Shown here piece after piece: positions 7,764-16,160 of a stretch of DNA of 43,128 bases. The stretch's first letter is position 1. Each line of letters starts with the position of its first letter. Position numbers and translations under genes: made by a program. Under the pieces are notes generated by a model. That model saw nothing but the letters and a program-made list of their open reading frames with translations. It did no database searches and had not been told where the DNA came from. The stretch covers positions 1 to 43,128 of the forward strand of contig JAITIA010000088.1 of NCBI GenBank assembly GCA_031279695.1. The letters are read 5' to 3'. This DNA comes from Prevotellaceae bacterium. GTDB taxonomy: Bacteria > Bacteroidota > Bacteroidia > Bacteroidales > UBA932.

Positions 7764-7886
7764 ATGGTGAAAATATTGATTAAAAATACGGTTGCAGTAA
7801 CCCGTCCCGACAAAAGAAAAGAGTTTGCAAGCAAAGTGCATCCGGCGGAAGTTTTGCACAGAGATTTGACAATTTGGTATTTATGA
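7764..7886 (+). CDS. Possible 40-residue leader or small protein
   Basis: An ATG at 7764 opens 40 codons (MVKILIKNTVAVTRP at the start, LTIWYL at the end) between a good promoter and the AAA ATPase gene. The product is basic and I recognise no family. It is preceded by A-rich sequence suitable for a Bacteroidetes start. It could be a small protein, a leader, the remnant of a larger gene, or chance. Confidence 0.25.
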   Translation: MVKILIKNTVAVTRPDKRKEFASKVHPAEVLHRDLTIWYL

Positions 7887-7961
7887 TATTTGATTTTTGG
7901 AAAAATTATCTATGATAAAGATAAAGAAAACAGGAAATACAAAAAATAGAAATATACAAGT

Positions 7962-9098
7962 ATGCTTACAAATATTAAAATAGAAAACTTCAAGAAGCTG
8001 GAATGCATATCATTTCCGCTTTCGTCGTCTGTTGTGATTATTGGTCCGAATAACTCCGGAAAATCTACCGTTTTTCAAGCATTGTGTTTATGGGAAATAG
8101 GGGTGCGCAGTTTTATTGCTGCAAAGGAACAAAAAAAACTAAACAAAAATAATCGAGTTACACTTAATCGCAAAGACTTATTAAACAGTCCTGTTGAAGA
8201 TGCCCGTTTTTTGTGGACAGAAAAAAAAACAGCGACAAACGGAAACGGAAATAAGAATGTAATTCTCTCCGTCGAAATAGAAGGCGAGGAAGAAGGGAAA
8301 AAATGGGTTTGCAGAGCTGAATTTTATTATTCTAATGCAGAATCTTTTTCCTGCGGAATAACAAAAGGATTAGCTGAAATCACAAAATTGTTTAATGAAG
8401 ACAAATCAATTCATTTCGGATTTCTTCAAGCAATGTCGGGAATTTCAACTATAGAAGACAAACTAATGCGCGGCTCTATTGAAAGAAGATTGGGCGAGGG
8501 TAAAACGGCAGAAGTTTTGAGAAATATTTGTTATGAAATTTTGTATCCCGAAGTGTTGCGCAATAAAGATTATAATCCGGAGGACAGTTGGAATAAACTG
8601 AAAAAAATAATTAAAACAATGTTTGGTGTTGATTTACTCGAACCGGAATATATAAAATCGTTGGGAACGGTAAAGTTTGAATTTGTTGAAAACAAAATCA
8701 CTTATGATATTTCGTTGGGCGGGCGCGGGTTTTTACAAACATTGCTATTATTTGCATATATATTTGCTAATCCAAATACAGTATTATTGTTGGACGAGCC
8801 TGATGCACATTTGGAAGTTATCCGCCAAAGAGAAGTATTTCAGAAAATTAATGAAGTGGCGCAGGAAACTCAAAGCCAAATTATTATTGCCTCCCATTCG
8901 GAGGTTGTACTGGATGAGGCAGCTGACGTTTCAACTGTAATTGCTCTTATTGAAAATAAGGCAATTCCATTAAATGTTTCCACAAAGTCGCAATCAATAA
9001 AAAGAAATTATTATAAACTTATTTCTTTATTAGATAAAAAAGATATTCCGGCAGAGATATCTGAAAAATTAGATACAATTTACGAATTATTGAAATAA
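7962..9098 (+). CDS. AAA family ATPase (AAA_21/RecF-OLD-like, no TOPRIM)
   Basis: A 378-residue ATPase of the SMC/RecF/OLD class. The start MLTNIKIENFKKLE is typical of the class. Walker A GPNNSGKST is at residues 28-36. A signature-like LGGRG precedes Walker B TVLLLDEPDAHLE, and the H-loop is IIIASHSE. Only about 60 residues follow the H-loop, so the TOPRIM nuclease of OLD proteins is absent. Such ATPases often belong to two-gene phage-defence systems, but the next gene is a pentapeptide-repeat protein rather than a known effector. It has its own promoter, low-GC codon use and repeat-rich surroundings, which suggest accessory DNA. A defence role is inference only. Confidence 0.8.
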   Translation: MLTNIKIENFKKLECISFPLSSSVVIIGPNNSGKSTVFQALCLWEIGVRSFIAAKEQKKLNKNNRVTLNRKDLLNSPVEDARFLWTEKKTATNGNGNKNVILSVEIEGEEEGKKWVCRAEFYYSNAESFSCGITKGLAEITKLFNEDKSIHFGFLQAMSGISTIEDKLMRGSIERRLGEGKTAEVLRNICYEILYPEVLRNKDYNPEDSWNKLKKIIKTMFGVDLLEPEYIKSLGTVKFEFVENKITYDISLGGRGFLQTLLLFAYIFANPNTVLLLDEPDAHLEVIRQREVFQKINEVAQETQSQIIIASHSEVVLDEAADVSTVIALIENKAIPLNVSTKSQSIKRNYYKLISLLDKKDIPAEISEKLDTIYELLK

Positions 9099-9104
9099 TA
9101 TGAA

Positions 9105-9118
9105 GCGCAGAAGTGCGC
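9105..9118. other. Small hairpin between the ATPase and pentapeptide-repeat genes
   Basis: GCGCA at 9105-9109 and TGCGC at 9114-9118 form a five-pair stem with a four-base loop, in the 41-base gap. It is too weak to call a terminator. Confidence 0.35.
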
Positions 9119-9139
9119 AAAACAACCAACAACCAGATA

Positions 9140-9703
9140 ATGACGGAAATATACACACAGGACAAAATTTTTGACAGAAACGATATGCCGGCAAAAGGCG
9201 AATACGAAAACTGCGTTTTCAACGGCTGCAACTTTGCCGACAAAGATTTTTCTGAATTTAAGTTCACCGAATGCAGATTTAACGCTTGTAATTTTAGTTT
9301 GGCAAAACTCAGCAGGACAGCGTTTAGGGAGGTTAAATTCAAAGACTGCAAAATGTTGGGGCTTCGCTTTGACGCCTGCAACGAATTTGGACTTTCATTT
9401 TCATTTGACGGCTGTCAACTAAACCATTCTTCGTTTCACAAAACAAAAATTAAAAAGACGATTTTCAAAAATTCGCAGTTACATGAAACCGACTTTGCAG
9501 AAGCCGATTTGACTGGTTCAGTATTTGACAACTGCGATTTGACACGAGCCATTTTTGACAATACAATACTTGAAAAAACCGACTTCAGAAACGCCTGCAA
9601 TTATTCCATTAATCCTGAAACTAACAGAATTAAGAAAGCAAAGTTTTCAATTTCGGGCATTGCGGGGCTTTTGGACAAATACGATATTGACATTGAAAAA
9701 TAA
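9140..9703 (+). CDS. Pentapeptide-repeat protein
   Basis: A 187-residue cytosolic protein built almost wholly of A(D/N)LXX-like pentapeptides, such as CVFNGCNFADKDFSEFKF and TDFAEADLTGSVFDNCDL, which fold as a right-handed quadrilateral beta-helix. Relatives include Qnr and McbG, which mimic DNA and protect gyrase, but repeats alone do not establish that role. I chose the ATG at 9140 (MTEIYTQD); a GTG at 9113 would add nine residues unlike the family. It follows the AAA ATPase by 41 bases and may be co-transcribed from the promoter at 7668. It converges on the hexokinase gene. Confidence 0.85.
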   Translation: MTEIYTQDKIFDRNDMPAKGEYENCVFNGCNFADKDFSEFKFTECRFNACNFSLAKLSRTAFREVKFKDCKMLGLRFDACNEFGLSFSFDGCQLNHSSFHKTKIKKTIFKNSQLHETDFAEADLTGSVFDNCDLTRAIFDNTILEKTDFRNACNYSINPETNRIKKAKFSISGIAGLLDKYDIDIEK

Positions 9704-9721
9704 TGTCCGTAAAAATCCGAT

Positions 9722-9791
9722 AAAAAAGACTGAGGATCCATGATTTCTATGGTAATTTATTCCCGAAAATCACAGTACCTCAATCTTTTTT
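9722..9791. terminator. Bidirectional terminator between convergent genes
   Basis: An imperfect inverted repeat pairs AAAAAAGA (9722-9729) with TCTTTTTT (9784-9791), TGAGG with CCTCA, and TGATTT with AAATCA, about 20 of 25 positions. It lies between the ends of the pentapeptide-repeat and hexokinase genes, and T-runs sit on the 3' side in both directions. Confidence 0.65.
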
Positions 9792-9802
9792 TCAACCGCA
9801 AT

Positions 9803-11020
9803 TTACGATAGCGCCGCTACTGCCGACCCAATAAGGTTGGCGTTTTCCTGTTGCGGAATATTAACGCGCACCTCGCCGTAGCCAAACTCGCCCAGCAGTT
9901 TATGCAGTTCGTCGAGGACGATTTTGTTGTAGTCGGTATCGCAGTCGTCGTGACTCCAGAAGAGGCTGCCTTCCGCTGTCAGACAGACCTTTTTTATTGA
10001 ACCGTCGTGCGAAATCAGCGCCAAAGTCAATCCCGCCAGCGAAGCAGCCACCAATTTTGCCGAGCGCTGATATATTTGGCGAGCAACGCGAACATACTGT
10101 TCCTTATGAATATCGGGATAATTCATAATGGTAGTAAGTTTTTGAGCGTCGAATTTTGCTTCGAAGCGGTCGTTGGGAAACACTGCCTTGAGAATTTCGC
10201 CAAGATACATTCCCGACACCGCCTTTTCGAAGCGTTGCCGTCCGGCGCTGTCCGACAGGCTGTCCACCGTTTCGTCAATTGCCGTCAGATAAGGCGGCAC
10301 AAAGTTGCCGGATTCGAGATTGATTGGAACCAGCCCTTTTTGAGTATATTCGGGGTTAAGTTTCGCAATTTTATCGGAGTGGATAAAGGTTGCCATGTTT
10401 GTTCCCGTTCCCACAATCAGCCCGATATGCGCCTGAGCGTCCCTGTCGGTGAGCCCCGAAAAGAGGCTGGCGATGGTATCGTTAATAACGTTGATATTGG
10501 TAAATTGGGCTTTTTCGAGATTGTCGTTCAGATATTTCATCAGAGGCTCGCCCACATTTTCGTTCACCATTTCCTTAATATCAACGCCTTTAGTCCAGCG
10601 CAGCAGTTTGGCGTCGCCCGAAAGCGCGGGTTCGGCGGGATACGAGAAGCAGTAGCCTATCGATTTCACTCCGTCGAGGTTAAGTTCGCTGATGAGGTCG
10701 GCAATTTCCTTAAACAGGTTTTCGCGCGTAAAGCCTGCATCCTTCATTTTCGACAGGTCTTTTTTGAAACCGTTTTCGGGATGAATGTGCGGTTTACCGT
10801 CGATAAATTCAACAATTGCAGCGCGATAGTTTGTTCCGCCCAAGTCGAGCACCAGCGCTTTCCCTTGGCTGATGTTTTTGTTTGGATTGATGTAGGTTGG
10901 CAAACATTGCACCTGCATGTCGTTTTGCGCCAAGCCTTTTTCGGTCTCAGCTTTGAGAGCCAAAGCAATCTCTTTCAGTTGCTCCGGGGTCAGTTCAAAA
11001 ATATTATCATTTAATATCAT
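9803..11020 (-). CDS. Eukaryotic-type hexokinase
   Basis: A 405-residue cytosolic sugar kinase that phosphorylates glucose or other hexoses at C6 with ATP. It has the hexokinase rather than ROK/Glk layout: phosphate-1 loop LDLGGTNYR near residues 58-66, catalytic Asp in VINDTIASLFSG, and phosphate-2 loop GTGTNM. It is close to single-domain eukaryotic hexokinases, a type also known in Bacteroides. It starts 37 bases after the end of the TldE-like gene on the same strand, with no obvious promoter between, so read-through is possible. It would feed sugars released by the nearby glycosidases into glycolysis. Confidence 0.9.
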   Translation of the reverse strand: MILNDNIFELTPEQLKEIALALKAETEKGLAQNDMQVQCLPTYINPNKNISQGKALVLDLGGTNYRAAIVEFIDGKPHIHPENGFKKDLSKMKDAGFTRENLFKEIADLISELNLDGVKSIGYCFSYPAEPALSGDAKLLRWTKGVDIKEMVNENVGEPLMKYLNDNLEKAQFTNINVINDTIASLFSGLTDRDAQAHIGLIVGTGTNMATFIHSDKIAKLNPEYTQKGLVPINLESGNFVPPYLTAIDETVDSLSDSAGRQRFEKAVSGMYLGEILKAVFPNDRFEAKFDAQKLTTIMNYPDIHKEQYVRVARQIYQRSAKLVAASLAGLTLALISHDGSIKKVCLTAEGSLFWSHDDCDTDYNKIVLDELHKLLGEFGYGEVRVNIPQQENANLIGSAVAALS

Positions 11021-11057
11021 ATTTAAAAAAATTTATATATTTAAAAACATTTAATTT

Positions 11058-12683
11058 TCATTTTGTAACTTCGGGTTTGGCGACAATAAATGGCGCTTTC
11101 AACTGTGCGTTGTTTTTGGTTACTTCCAGTTCTTCAAACAATATCGCGTCGGGAACGATGTAGGTAACCAGCGCCCCGTGCGCTCCTGTTGTGTAAAAAT
11201 ATTCCTGGTCGGACGTTCCCACAATTCTTTTGAACGATTTGAGGTTAAGGTCGGGCAGCGAAACGCCGCTCACCCGTTCTTCGCGTCCGTCGCTGACATA
11301 AACGCGGTATATTTCACGCGGCGATGTGCCTGTGCTGTTGCGCACTACGTATGCATATTCGAGGTCTTCTTCCTTGGCGGCGGCAAGCAGTTTTTTCCTG
11401 ATTTCGACGGGGCTGAATGTTATATTTGACGTACACAGAATATTTCCGGGTATTATCTGATTGTTGTGTGAGTCGAAAGTGTGCCGGCAATGACCGTTGC
11501 TGCGGGGGAATTTTTTTGTGGGCGTTCTTCCGTTGAGCATGTTTTTCAGCACGCCGTTTTCTATCAGTGTCAGTTCTTTATCGGGTTTCACGCCCTCGTT
11601 ATCCACAGGATAGTAGCCGTCGAGTTTTTTCCCTTTATACGATTCTGTTCCCGACAGAGATTTCAGGCTCAGCGCCCGCGACATTACTTTTTTATCCTTC
11701 ATCATTTCCATATTGTTGCCCGATCCGGAGCGTTCGACTGAGGCTCGTCGGGCATACAGCACAGAAATCTGCGACTGCAGGATTTCGGGAACTGCCTGAC
11801 CTTCAAAAAGTACCGGTCCGCAGTACGATTCTTGCAACATTGGCGCCTGACTCAGTTCGATAAATTTCCTGATAAAGATTTCGCAGGTGTCGATAAATTG
11901 CTGTAATGCAGGCATTTGTTCAAAAGTTGTGTGAGCAATCTGCAAACTTTGATCAATCGACTGTCCGTCGCCGGTGATTGTGGACAAATGCATCCGTACC
12001 TGATAATATGTGTCGGGCATGGCGATTTCGGTATTTTCTGTATTACAGATATATTGCATCGAATTGCGCACCACAACTTCGACCGACGATTCGAGAATAT
12101 CGGGATATTTTTTCACTATTGCGGATGATTTTACGGCATAATTTTCCCAAAATGCTTTTTCCGACATTGTTTTTGCCGGATCGATTATCAAACTGACGGA
12201 CTCCACTTTGTCGAAATCGGGCAAATTCAAGTCTTCTTCGTCGAGTTTTTGCTGTGCGATGACCGCCATTTTTGCCTCGTAGTTTTCTGCAGCATTTTTA
12301 TACATTCTGTCCACATCTGCCCACACCGGAACTGTCAGTCCGCTGTTTTCGCGGCTCACGTAACGATAATAATTATAGGGATTTCTAAAATTTGTATTGT
12401 TACGATTATAGTCGCCAACCAGAACTTTGGGTGCGCCGTTTCGCAGGTTGTGTTCCCTCACGACAGCCACCGAGCCCAGAACAGCGTTGATTTGCAGCCG
12501 TTTTGTATCAATCAAATTGTAATTGATAAAAAACGGAGGTTTCAACTTGTCGATTCTCAGTTGTTCCATATTTCGGTCTATCTCTTTTTTAATAACCGAG
12601 ATAACCTCGTTTTTCTGTGCCGATGCACAAACCGCCCACATCATCAATAAAAGCGGTACAATAAATTTATATTTCATTTTCAT
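11058..12683 (-). CDS. Exported TldE/PmbA-like protein without the zinc motif
   Basis: A 541-residue member of the TldD/PmbA (U62) family with a clear Sec signal peptide (MKMKYKFIVPLLLMMWAVCASAQ). It aligns with its upstream neighbour over the C-terminal half (KNMLNGRTPTKKFPRSNGH against KSFLMSRTPITGFPNSNGH). Where that protein has HEIFGH, this one reads ILQSQISVLYARRA, so the zinc ligands are lost. This mirrors the TldE subunit, inactive alone but paired with active TldD. The two genes are tandem with a 174-base gap. The canonical complex is cytosolic; the signal peptides here imply a periplasmic version of unknown substrate. Confidence 0.85.
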   Translation of the reverse strand: MKMKYKFIVPLLLMMWAVCASAQKNEVISVIKKEIDRNMEQLRIDKLKPPFFINYNLIDTKRLQINAVLGSVAVVREHNLRNGAPKVLVGDYNRNNTNFRNPYNYYRYVSRENSGLTVPVWADVDRMYKNAAENYEAKMAVIAQQKLDEEDLNLPDFDKVESVSLIIDPAKTMSEKAFWENYAVKSSAIVKKYPDILESSVEVVVRNSMQYICNTENTEIAMPDTYYQVRMHLSTITGDGQSIDQSLQIAHTTFEQMPALQQFIDTCEIFIRKFIELSQAPMLQESYCGPVLFEGQAVPEILQSQISVLYARRASVERSGSGNNMEMMKDKKVMSRALSLKSLSGTESYKGKKLDGYYPVDNEGVKPDKELTLIENGVLKNMLNGRTPTKKFPRSNGHCRHTFDSHNNQIIPGNILCTSNITFSPVEIRKKLLAAAKEEDLEYAYVVRNSTGTSPREIYRVYVSDGREERVSGVSLPDLNLKSFKRIVGTSDQEYFYTTGAHGALVTYIVPDAILFEELEVTKNNAQLKAPFIVAKPEVTK

Positions 12684-12704
12684 TTTTACTGTTTTTTATT
12701 TATA

Positions 12705-12776
12705 AAGGTACGCAGATGACGCAGATTATACTGATTTGCGCAGATTTTTATCTGTAATCCGCTGTGTACTTTTAGT
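12705..12776. repeat. CGCAGAT-rich imperfect hairpin
   Basis: ACGCAGATGACGCAGATTA is followed by CGCAGATTTTTATCTG and TAATCCGCTGTGTAC, which can fold back imperfectly (CAGAT/ATCTG at the tip, GCAGATTA against TAATCCGC, GTAC at both ends). It lies between the two TldD-family genes and resembles dispersed intergenic elements. Confidence 0.45.
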
Positions 12777-12818
12777 TATTAATCTTTTTTACTGTTTTTT
12801 ATTATCTTATTTTATATC

Positions 12819-12857
12819 AATCGTAAATCGTAAATCGTAAATCGTAAATCGTAAATC
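12819..12857. repeat. Heptanucleotide tandem repeat AATCGTA
   Basis: Five perfect copies of AATCGTA and a partial sixth (AATC) end just at the 3' end of the TldD-like gene. Seven-base tandem repeats are prone to slippage and could serve as a strain marker. Confidence 0.85.
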
Positions 12858-14528
12858 TCACGGTCTTTCGAGCACCGGAGGTTGATTTTGGGATTTCGAT
12901 TTCTTTTGTGTTTCAATCATTTTGATATACAATGTTGGAGTTACTGCCGACACAGGAATTGAGCCCGATTCAGCGCCGCAAGCGCCGTTGAAAGCGCCGT
13001 ATTCGGTTCCGCAGGCGGCAACCTGCGAGAATATCGACAGGGGCGTGCCAATCAAATCAACGCCGCGCACCAGTTCGTCGGGGCGACCGTCGGCATATAT
13101 CCTGTAAACAATCAGCGGGGTAACGTTAAAAGCGTTAGGCATATACCTGCCGGTGGTTGTGAAGCCGCCCGAAACTTTGTCGAACAAATATCCATACTCT
13201 TTATTTTCCTGTTTCAATTGCTGAACAAGTAAATTCCGCAATTGTGCTTCGGTTTTCGGGGCGCTGGTTTCGATAATCATATTCGACTGTCGAGTTACGG
13301 TATTTAACTGAATTATAGCGCGTCCATGTCCGTTAGAGTTTGGAAAGCCGGTGATAGGCGTGCGGCTCATGAGAAAGGATTTGAGCACGCCGTTTTTCAC
13401 AATTTCAACCTTCTGACCGCGCACGCCTTCGTCGTCGAAAACATAGCTGCCATTGAGCGGAATTCCTTTATATTTTTTGATAATCGGGTCGAAATACATG
13501 GTAATATCAGCAGGCAGTACCTGTTCGCCTACTTTTTTCTTGAATGTTTGAGCGTCGCCTTCCTGCTTGAGACGAGCGCCTTCGATTCTGTGTCCAAAAA
13601 TTTCGTGAAAAAAAACGCCGGCAGCTTCAGGCGTCATCAGCGCCGGACCGGTGTATGTTTCGGCGACGGGCGCCTTGCGCAAGGCTGAAATCATGCGGCT
13701 GAGATCGTTAGCGTCTTTAATAATTTCCTCGTCGGAAGGCAGGTCGCGAATATCGTGAGCAAAATACGATTTGTAGAGCGGCAGCGACATTCCGTCGTCG
13801 GCGGTTGTCGAAACGTTAATTAATATTCTGAATGCATATTTATTTTCAACAATTTCAGCGCCTTCGGTATCAACAAAATATTTACGCTCCAACTCGACCT
13901 CCATCGACGCCGAGCAGTCGTAGATATCTTTATTGGCAGAGAATATTCCGCTGTATTTTTTCAGTTTTGCTTCCCATTCGAGCGGTTTAAATTTCAGATT
14001 ATCAAAAGGGATAAGGGGTTCGAAATAGGTTTCGCGCAGTTCTTTGGAAAAGTCGTCCGACTTGTCCTCCGCCGCAACCTTAACGGCGACATTGGCTTTG
14101 ATGTGTTCAAACTTTTTGACCTCATTTTTGTAAGCCTCGTCGGTAGTTTTCCAGATTGTGGTTTTGATAGCCTGTTCGTTATTCTCCAGAGCCAGAGTCA
14201 AAAAGCGCGACTGATTGTCCTGACCGGCGTCCTTCAGTTCTCTGGTATTGTCCATTTCGTAACTTCCCACGCGCAGGTCGATATTGAACATGCGCAAATG
14301 GGTTGGGGCGCTGTATATCACATTCCCAAAGGATGTTGCAATATCGTAAGCCTCATAATCCACCACTCTGTAACCCATATAATATGCAGGAATGGGTTGT
14401 TCTTTCAACAAAATGTAATTTCTGTTGATTTCGTCCTTCAAAATATTCACAAGATTATCCTGTTTATTTTGAGAAAATGCTGTCTGCGACGCGACCAGAC
14501 AGATAAATATTAATATAACTTTGTTCAT
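12858..14528 (-). CDS. Exported TldD-like metallopeptidase
   Basis: A 556-residue TldD/PmbA-family zinc peptidase with a signal peptide (MNKVILIFICLVASQTAFSQ). The active-site helix HEIFGH (HExxxH) is at residues 308-313, within MTPEAAGVFFHEIFGH, so this should be the catalytic subunit. The C-terminal half carries the family blocks SYVFDDEGVRGQ and GFPNSNGHGRA. It is followed on the same strand by the zinc-less paralogue, giving a TldD/TldE-like pair. Cytosolic TldD/E processes microcin B17 and CcdA; the exported form must act on other, unknown periplasmic substrates. The C-terminus is extended and charged (QKKSKSQNQPPVLERP). Confidence 0.88.
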   Translation of the reverse strand: MNKVILIFICLVASQTAFSQNKQDNLVNILKDEINRNYILLKEQPIPAYYMGYRVVDYEAYDIATSFGNVIYSAPTHLRMFNIDLRVGSYEMDNTRELKDAGQDNQSRFLTLALENNEQAIKTTIWKTTDEAYKNEVKKFEHIKANVAVKVAAEDKSDDFSKELRETYFEPLIPFDNLKFKPLEWEAKLKKYSGIFSANKDIYDCSASMEVELERKYFVDTEGAEIVENKYAFRILINVSTTADDGMSLPLYKSYFAHDIRDLPSDEEIIKDANDLSRMISALRKAPVAETYTGPALMTPEAAGVFFHEIFGHRIEGARLKQEGDAQTFKKKVGEQVLPADITMYFDPIIKKYKGIPLNGSYVFDDEGVRGQKVEIVKNGVLKSFLMSRTPITGFPNSNGHGRAIIQLNTVTRQSNMIIETSAPKTEAQLRNLLVQQLKQENKEYGYLFDKVSGGFTTTGRYMPNAFNVTPLIVYRIYADGRPDELVRGVDLIGTPLSIFSQVAACGTEYGAFNGACGAESGSIPVSAVTPTLYIKMIETQKKSKSQNQPPVLERP

Positions 14529-14637
14529 ATAACATGTATTAAATTAGTACGTTACGGATGCAAACGGAGCTTATTATCCACGTCAAAATCCGGCGTAAAG
14601 GTAAGTATTTTTTTTGAAAAAAAAGATTTAGCCAAAA

Positions 14638-14661
14638 AATTCATAATTCATAATTCATAAT
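14638..14661. repeat. Heptanucleotide tandem repeat ATTCATA
   Basis: Three copies of ATTCATA followed by ATT lie immediately upstream of the GH30 gene's -7 box. Copy-number change here would alter the promoter's upstream spacing. Confidence 0.7.
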
Positions 14662-14668
14662 TTTGTAT

Positions 14669-14677
14669 TACCTTTGC
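14669..14677 (+). promoter_or_regulatory. -7 box upstream of the GH30 gene
   Basis: TACCTTTGC matches TAnnTTTG 36 bases before the ATG at 14713. No good TTTG lies at -33, where the heptamer repeats sit instead. Confidence 0.6.
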
Positions 14678-14712
14678 GGAAAAATTTGTGTAATTATTTA
14701 TATTATATTATC

Positions 14713-16149
14713 ATGAGAAACATTGTTTTAGTATCTTTATGTTTTATCTGCATGACCTCATGCAATCGAAAACCCGATGTACAATGGGTTGTATCAACGC
14801 CCGAATATTCGTGGAAAATACAAAATTCCGACAGTATCGAATTTGCGAAAGGCAATAAATTTGACGTCGAAGTGGACGTGGCAAATCCGCTGCAAACTAT
14901 CGACGGATTTGGCTCGTGCTTTAACGAACTGGGCTGGACTTCGCTGAGCGCTTTGAACGAGGCGGATAGAGAACACATTATGAAAGAACTCTTTGCGCCC
15001 GGCGTCGGCGCAAATTTTACCATTTGCCGAATGCCGCTCGGCGCTAACGATTTCTCGCGCGATTGGTATTCCTACAACGAAACAGAGGGCGATTTTGAGA
15101 TGAAAAATTTCAGTATCGCCAACGACAGGGAAACCCTGATACCCTTTATCAAAAACGCGCTCAAACACAATCCCGACGTCCGTGTATGGGCGTCGCCATG
15201 GTCGCCGCCCACGTGGATGAAGGAAAATAAACACTACGCCTGCCGACCTCTCAACGACCCCTATTTCGACCTGAGTTTCAGCAACGGTATGCGCCCCGAA
15301 CAGGAACGCGCCGAAGGCTTGAACATGTTTATTCAGAACGACGCCTACTTTAAGGCTTATGCCCTGTATTTTGCCAGATTTGTGGAAGCATATCGCAAGG
15401 AAAATATTAATATTGCAATGGTTATGCCGCAGAACGAGTTTAACTCGTGCCAGCCTTTTCCAAGCTGTACGTGGACGGCGGCGGGGCTGAACACTTTTGT
15501 AGGCAAATATCTGGGTCCGCAAATGCAGGCGCTTGGCGTGGAACTGATGTTCGGAACAATGGAGCGCCCCAATCATCTGCTGGTCGATACGCTGCTCAAA
15601 GACCCGCAAAGCAGCAAGTATATCAAAGGAGTAGGTTTTCAGTGGGCGGGAAAAGAATCTATCGGTGCAATCCACAAAAACTATCCGTCAATGAAACTCT
15701 ATCAAACTGAACAGGAATGCGGTAACGGTAAAAACGACTGGCGACATTGCCAATATGCATGGAGTTTGATGAAACACTATCTCCGAAACGGCGTAAACGT
15801 TTATAATTACTGGAATACCTCGCTCGAAGAAGGAGGAATGAGCCGCTGGGGATGGCGGCAAAACTCGCTGGTTACGGTAAACGCAAAGGAAAAAACCTAC
15901 AAATTTACCTGCGAATATTATCTGCTCAAACATCTGAGCCATTATGTGCGCGGCGGAGCGGTATTTTTACCCGTGTCGGGAACATCGGACAATGTGCTGG
16001 CGTTTAAAAACGCCGATGGCAGTTATGTTGTGGTGATATATAACGAAAAGAATACCAGAGCAAAACAGACAGTCAAAATTGGCGACAGCATTATTTCGGT
16101 ATCGTTGCAACCCGATTCGTTCAATACCATTGTAATCAAATCCCGATAA
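14713..16149 (+). CDS. Glycoside hydrolase family 30 lipoprotein
   Basis: A 478-residue GH30 enzyme (glucosylceramidase-like or beta-1,6-glucanase class). The ATG at 14713 gives a lipoprotein signal MRNIVLVSLCFICMTSC; an upstream in-frame start at 14674 overlaps the promoter and is rejected. GH30 blocks occur in order: GFGSCFNELGW, CRMPLGANDF, VWASPWSPPTWMK. The acid/base Glu242 is in MPQNEF and the nucleophile Glu333 in YQTEQECG. A C-terminal beta-domain follows. The nucleophile region suggests subfamily 1 or 3, so beta-glucosidase or beta-1,6-glucanase activity is most likely. It is anchored by lipid to a membrane. aroB follows after 11 bases, probably an incidental neighbour. Confidence 0.9.
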   Translation: MRNIVLVSLCFICMTSCNRKPDVQWVVSTPEYSWKIQNSDSIEFAKGNKFDVEVDVANPLQTIDGFGSCFNELGWTSLSALNEADREHIMKELFAPGVGANFTICRMPLGANDFSRDWYSYNETEGDFEMKNFSIANDRETLIPFIKNALKHNPDVRVWASPWSPPTWMKENKHYACRPLNDPYFDLSFSNGMRPEQERAEGLNMFIQNDAYFKAYALYFARFVEAYRKENINIAMVMPQNEFNSCQPFPSCTWTAAGLNTFVGKYLGPQMQALGVELMFGTMERPNHLLVDTLLKDPQSSKYIKGVGFQWAGKESIGAIHKNYPSMKLYQTEQECGNGKNDWRHCQYAWSLMKHYLRNGVNVYNYWNTSLEEGGMSRWGWRQNSLVTVNAKEKTYKFTCEYYLLKHLSHYVRGGAVFLPVSGTSDNVLAFKNADGSYVVVIYNEKNTRAKQTVKIGDSIISVSLQPDSFNTIVIKSR

Positions 16150-16160
16150 ACCCCAAAGCA

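Noticed and set aside
10007-11014. 335-codon plus-strand ORF opposite the hexokinase gene
   Set aside because: It is antisense to a well-supported gene and shows no family motif; the same applies to the long antisense ORFs at 239-1015, 5795-6673 and 14794-15675.
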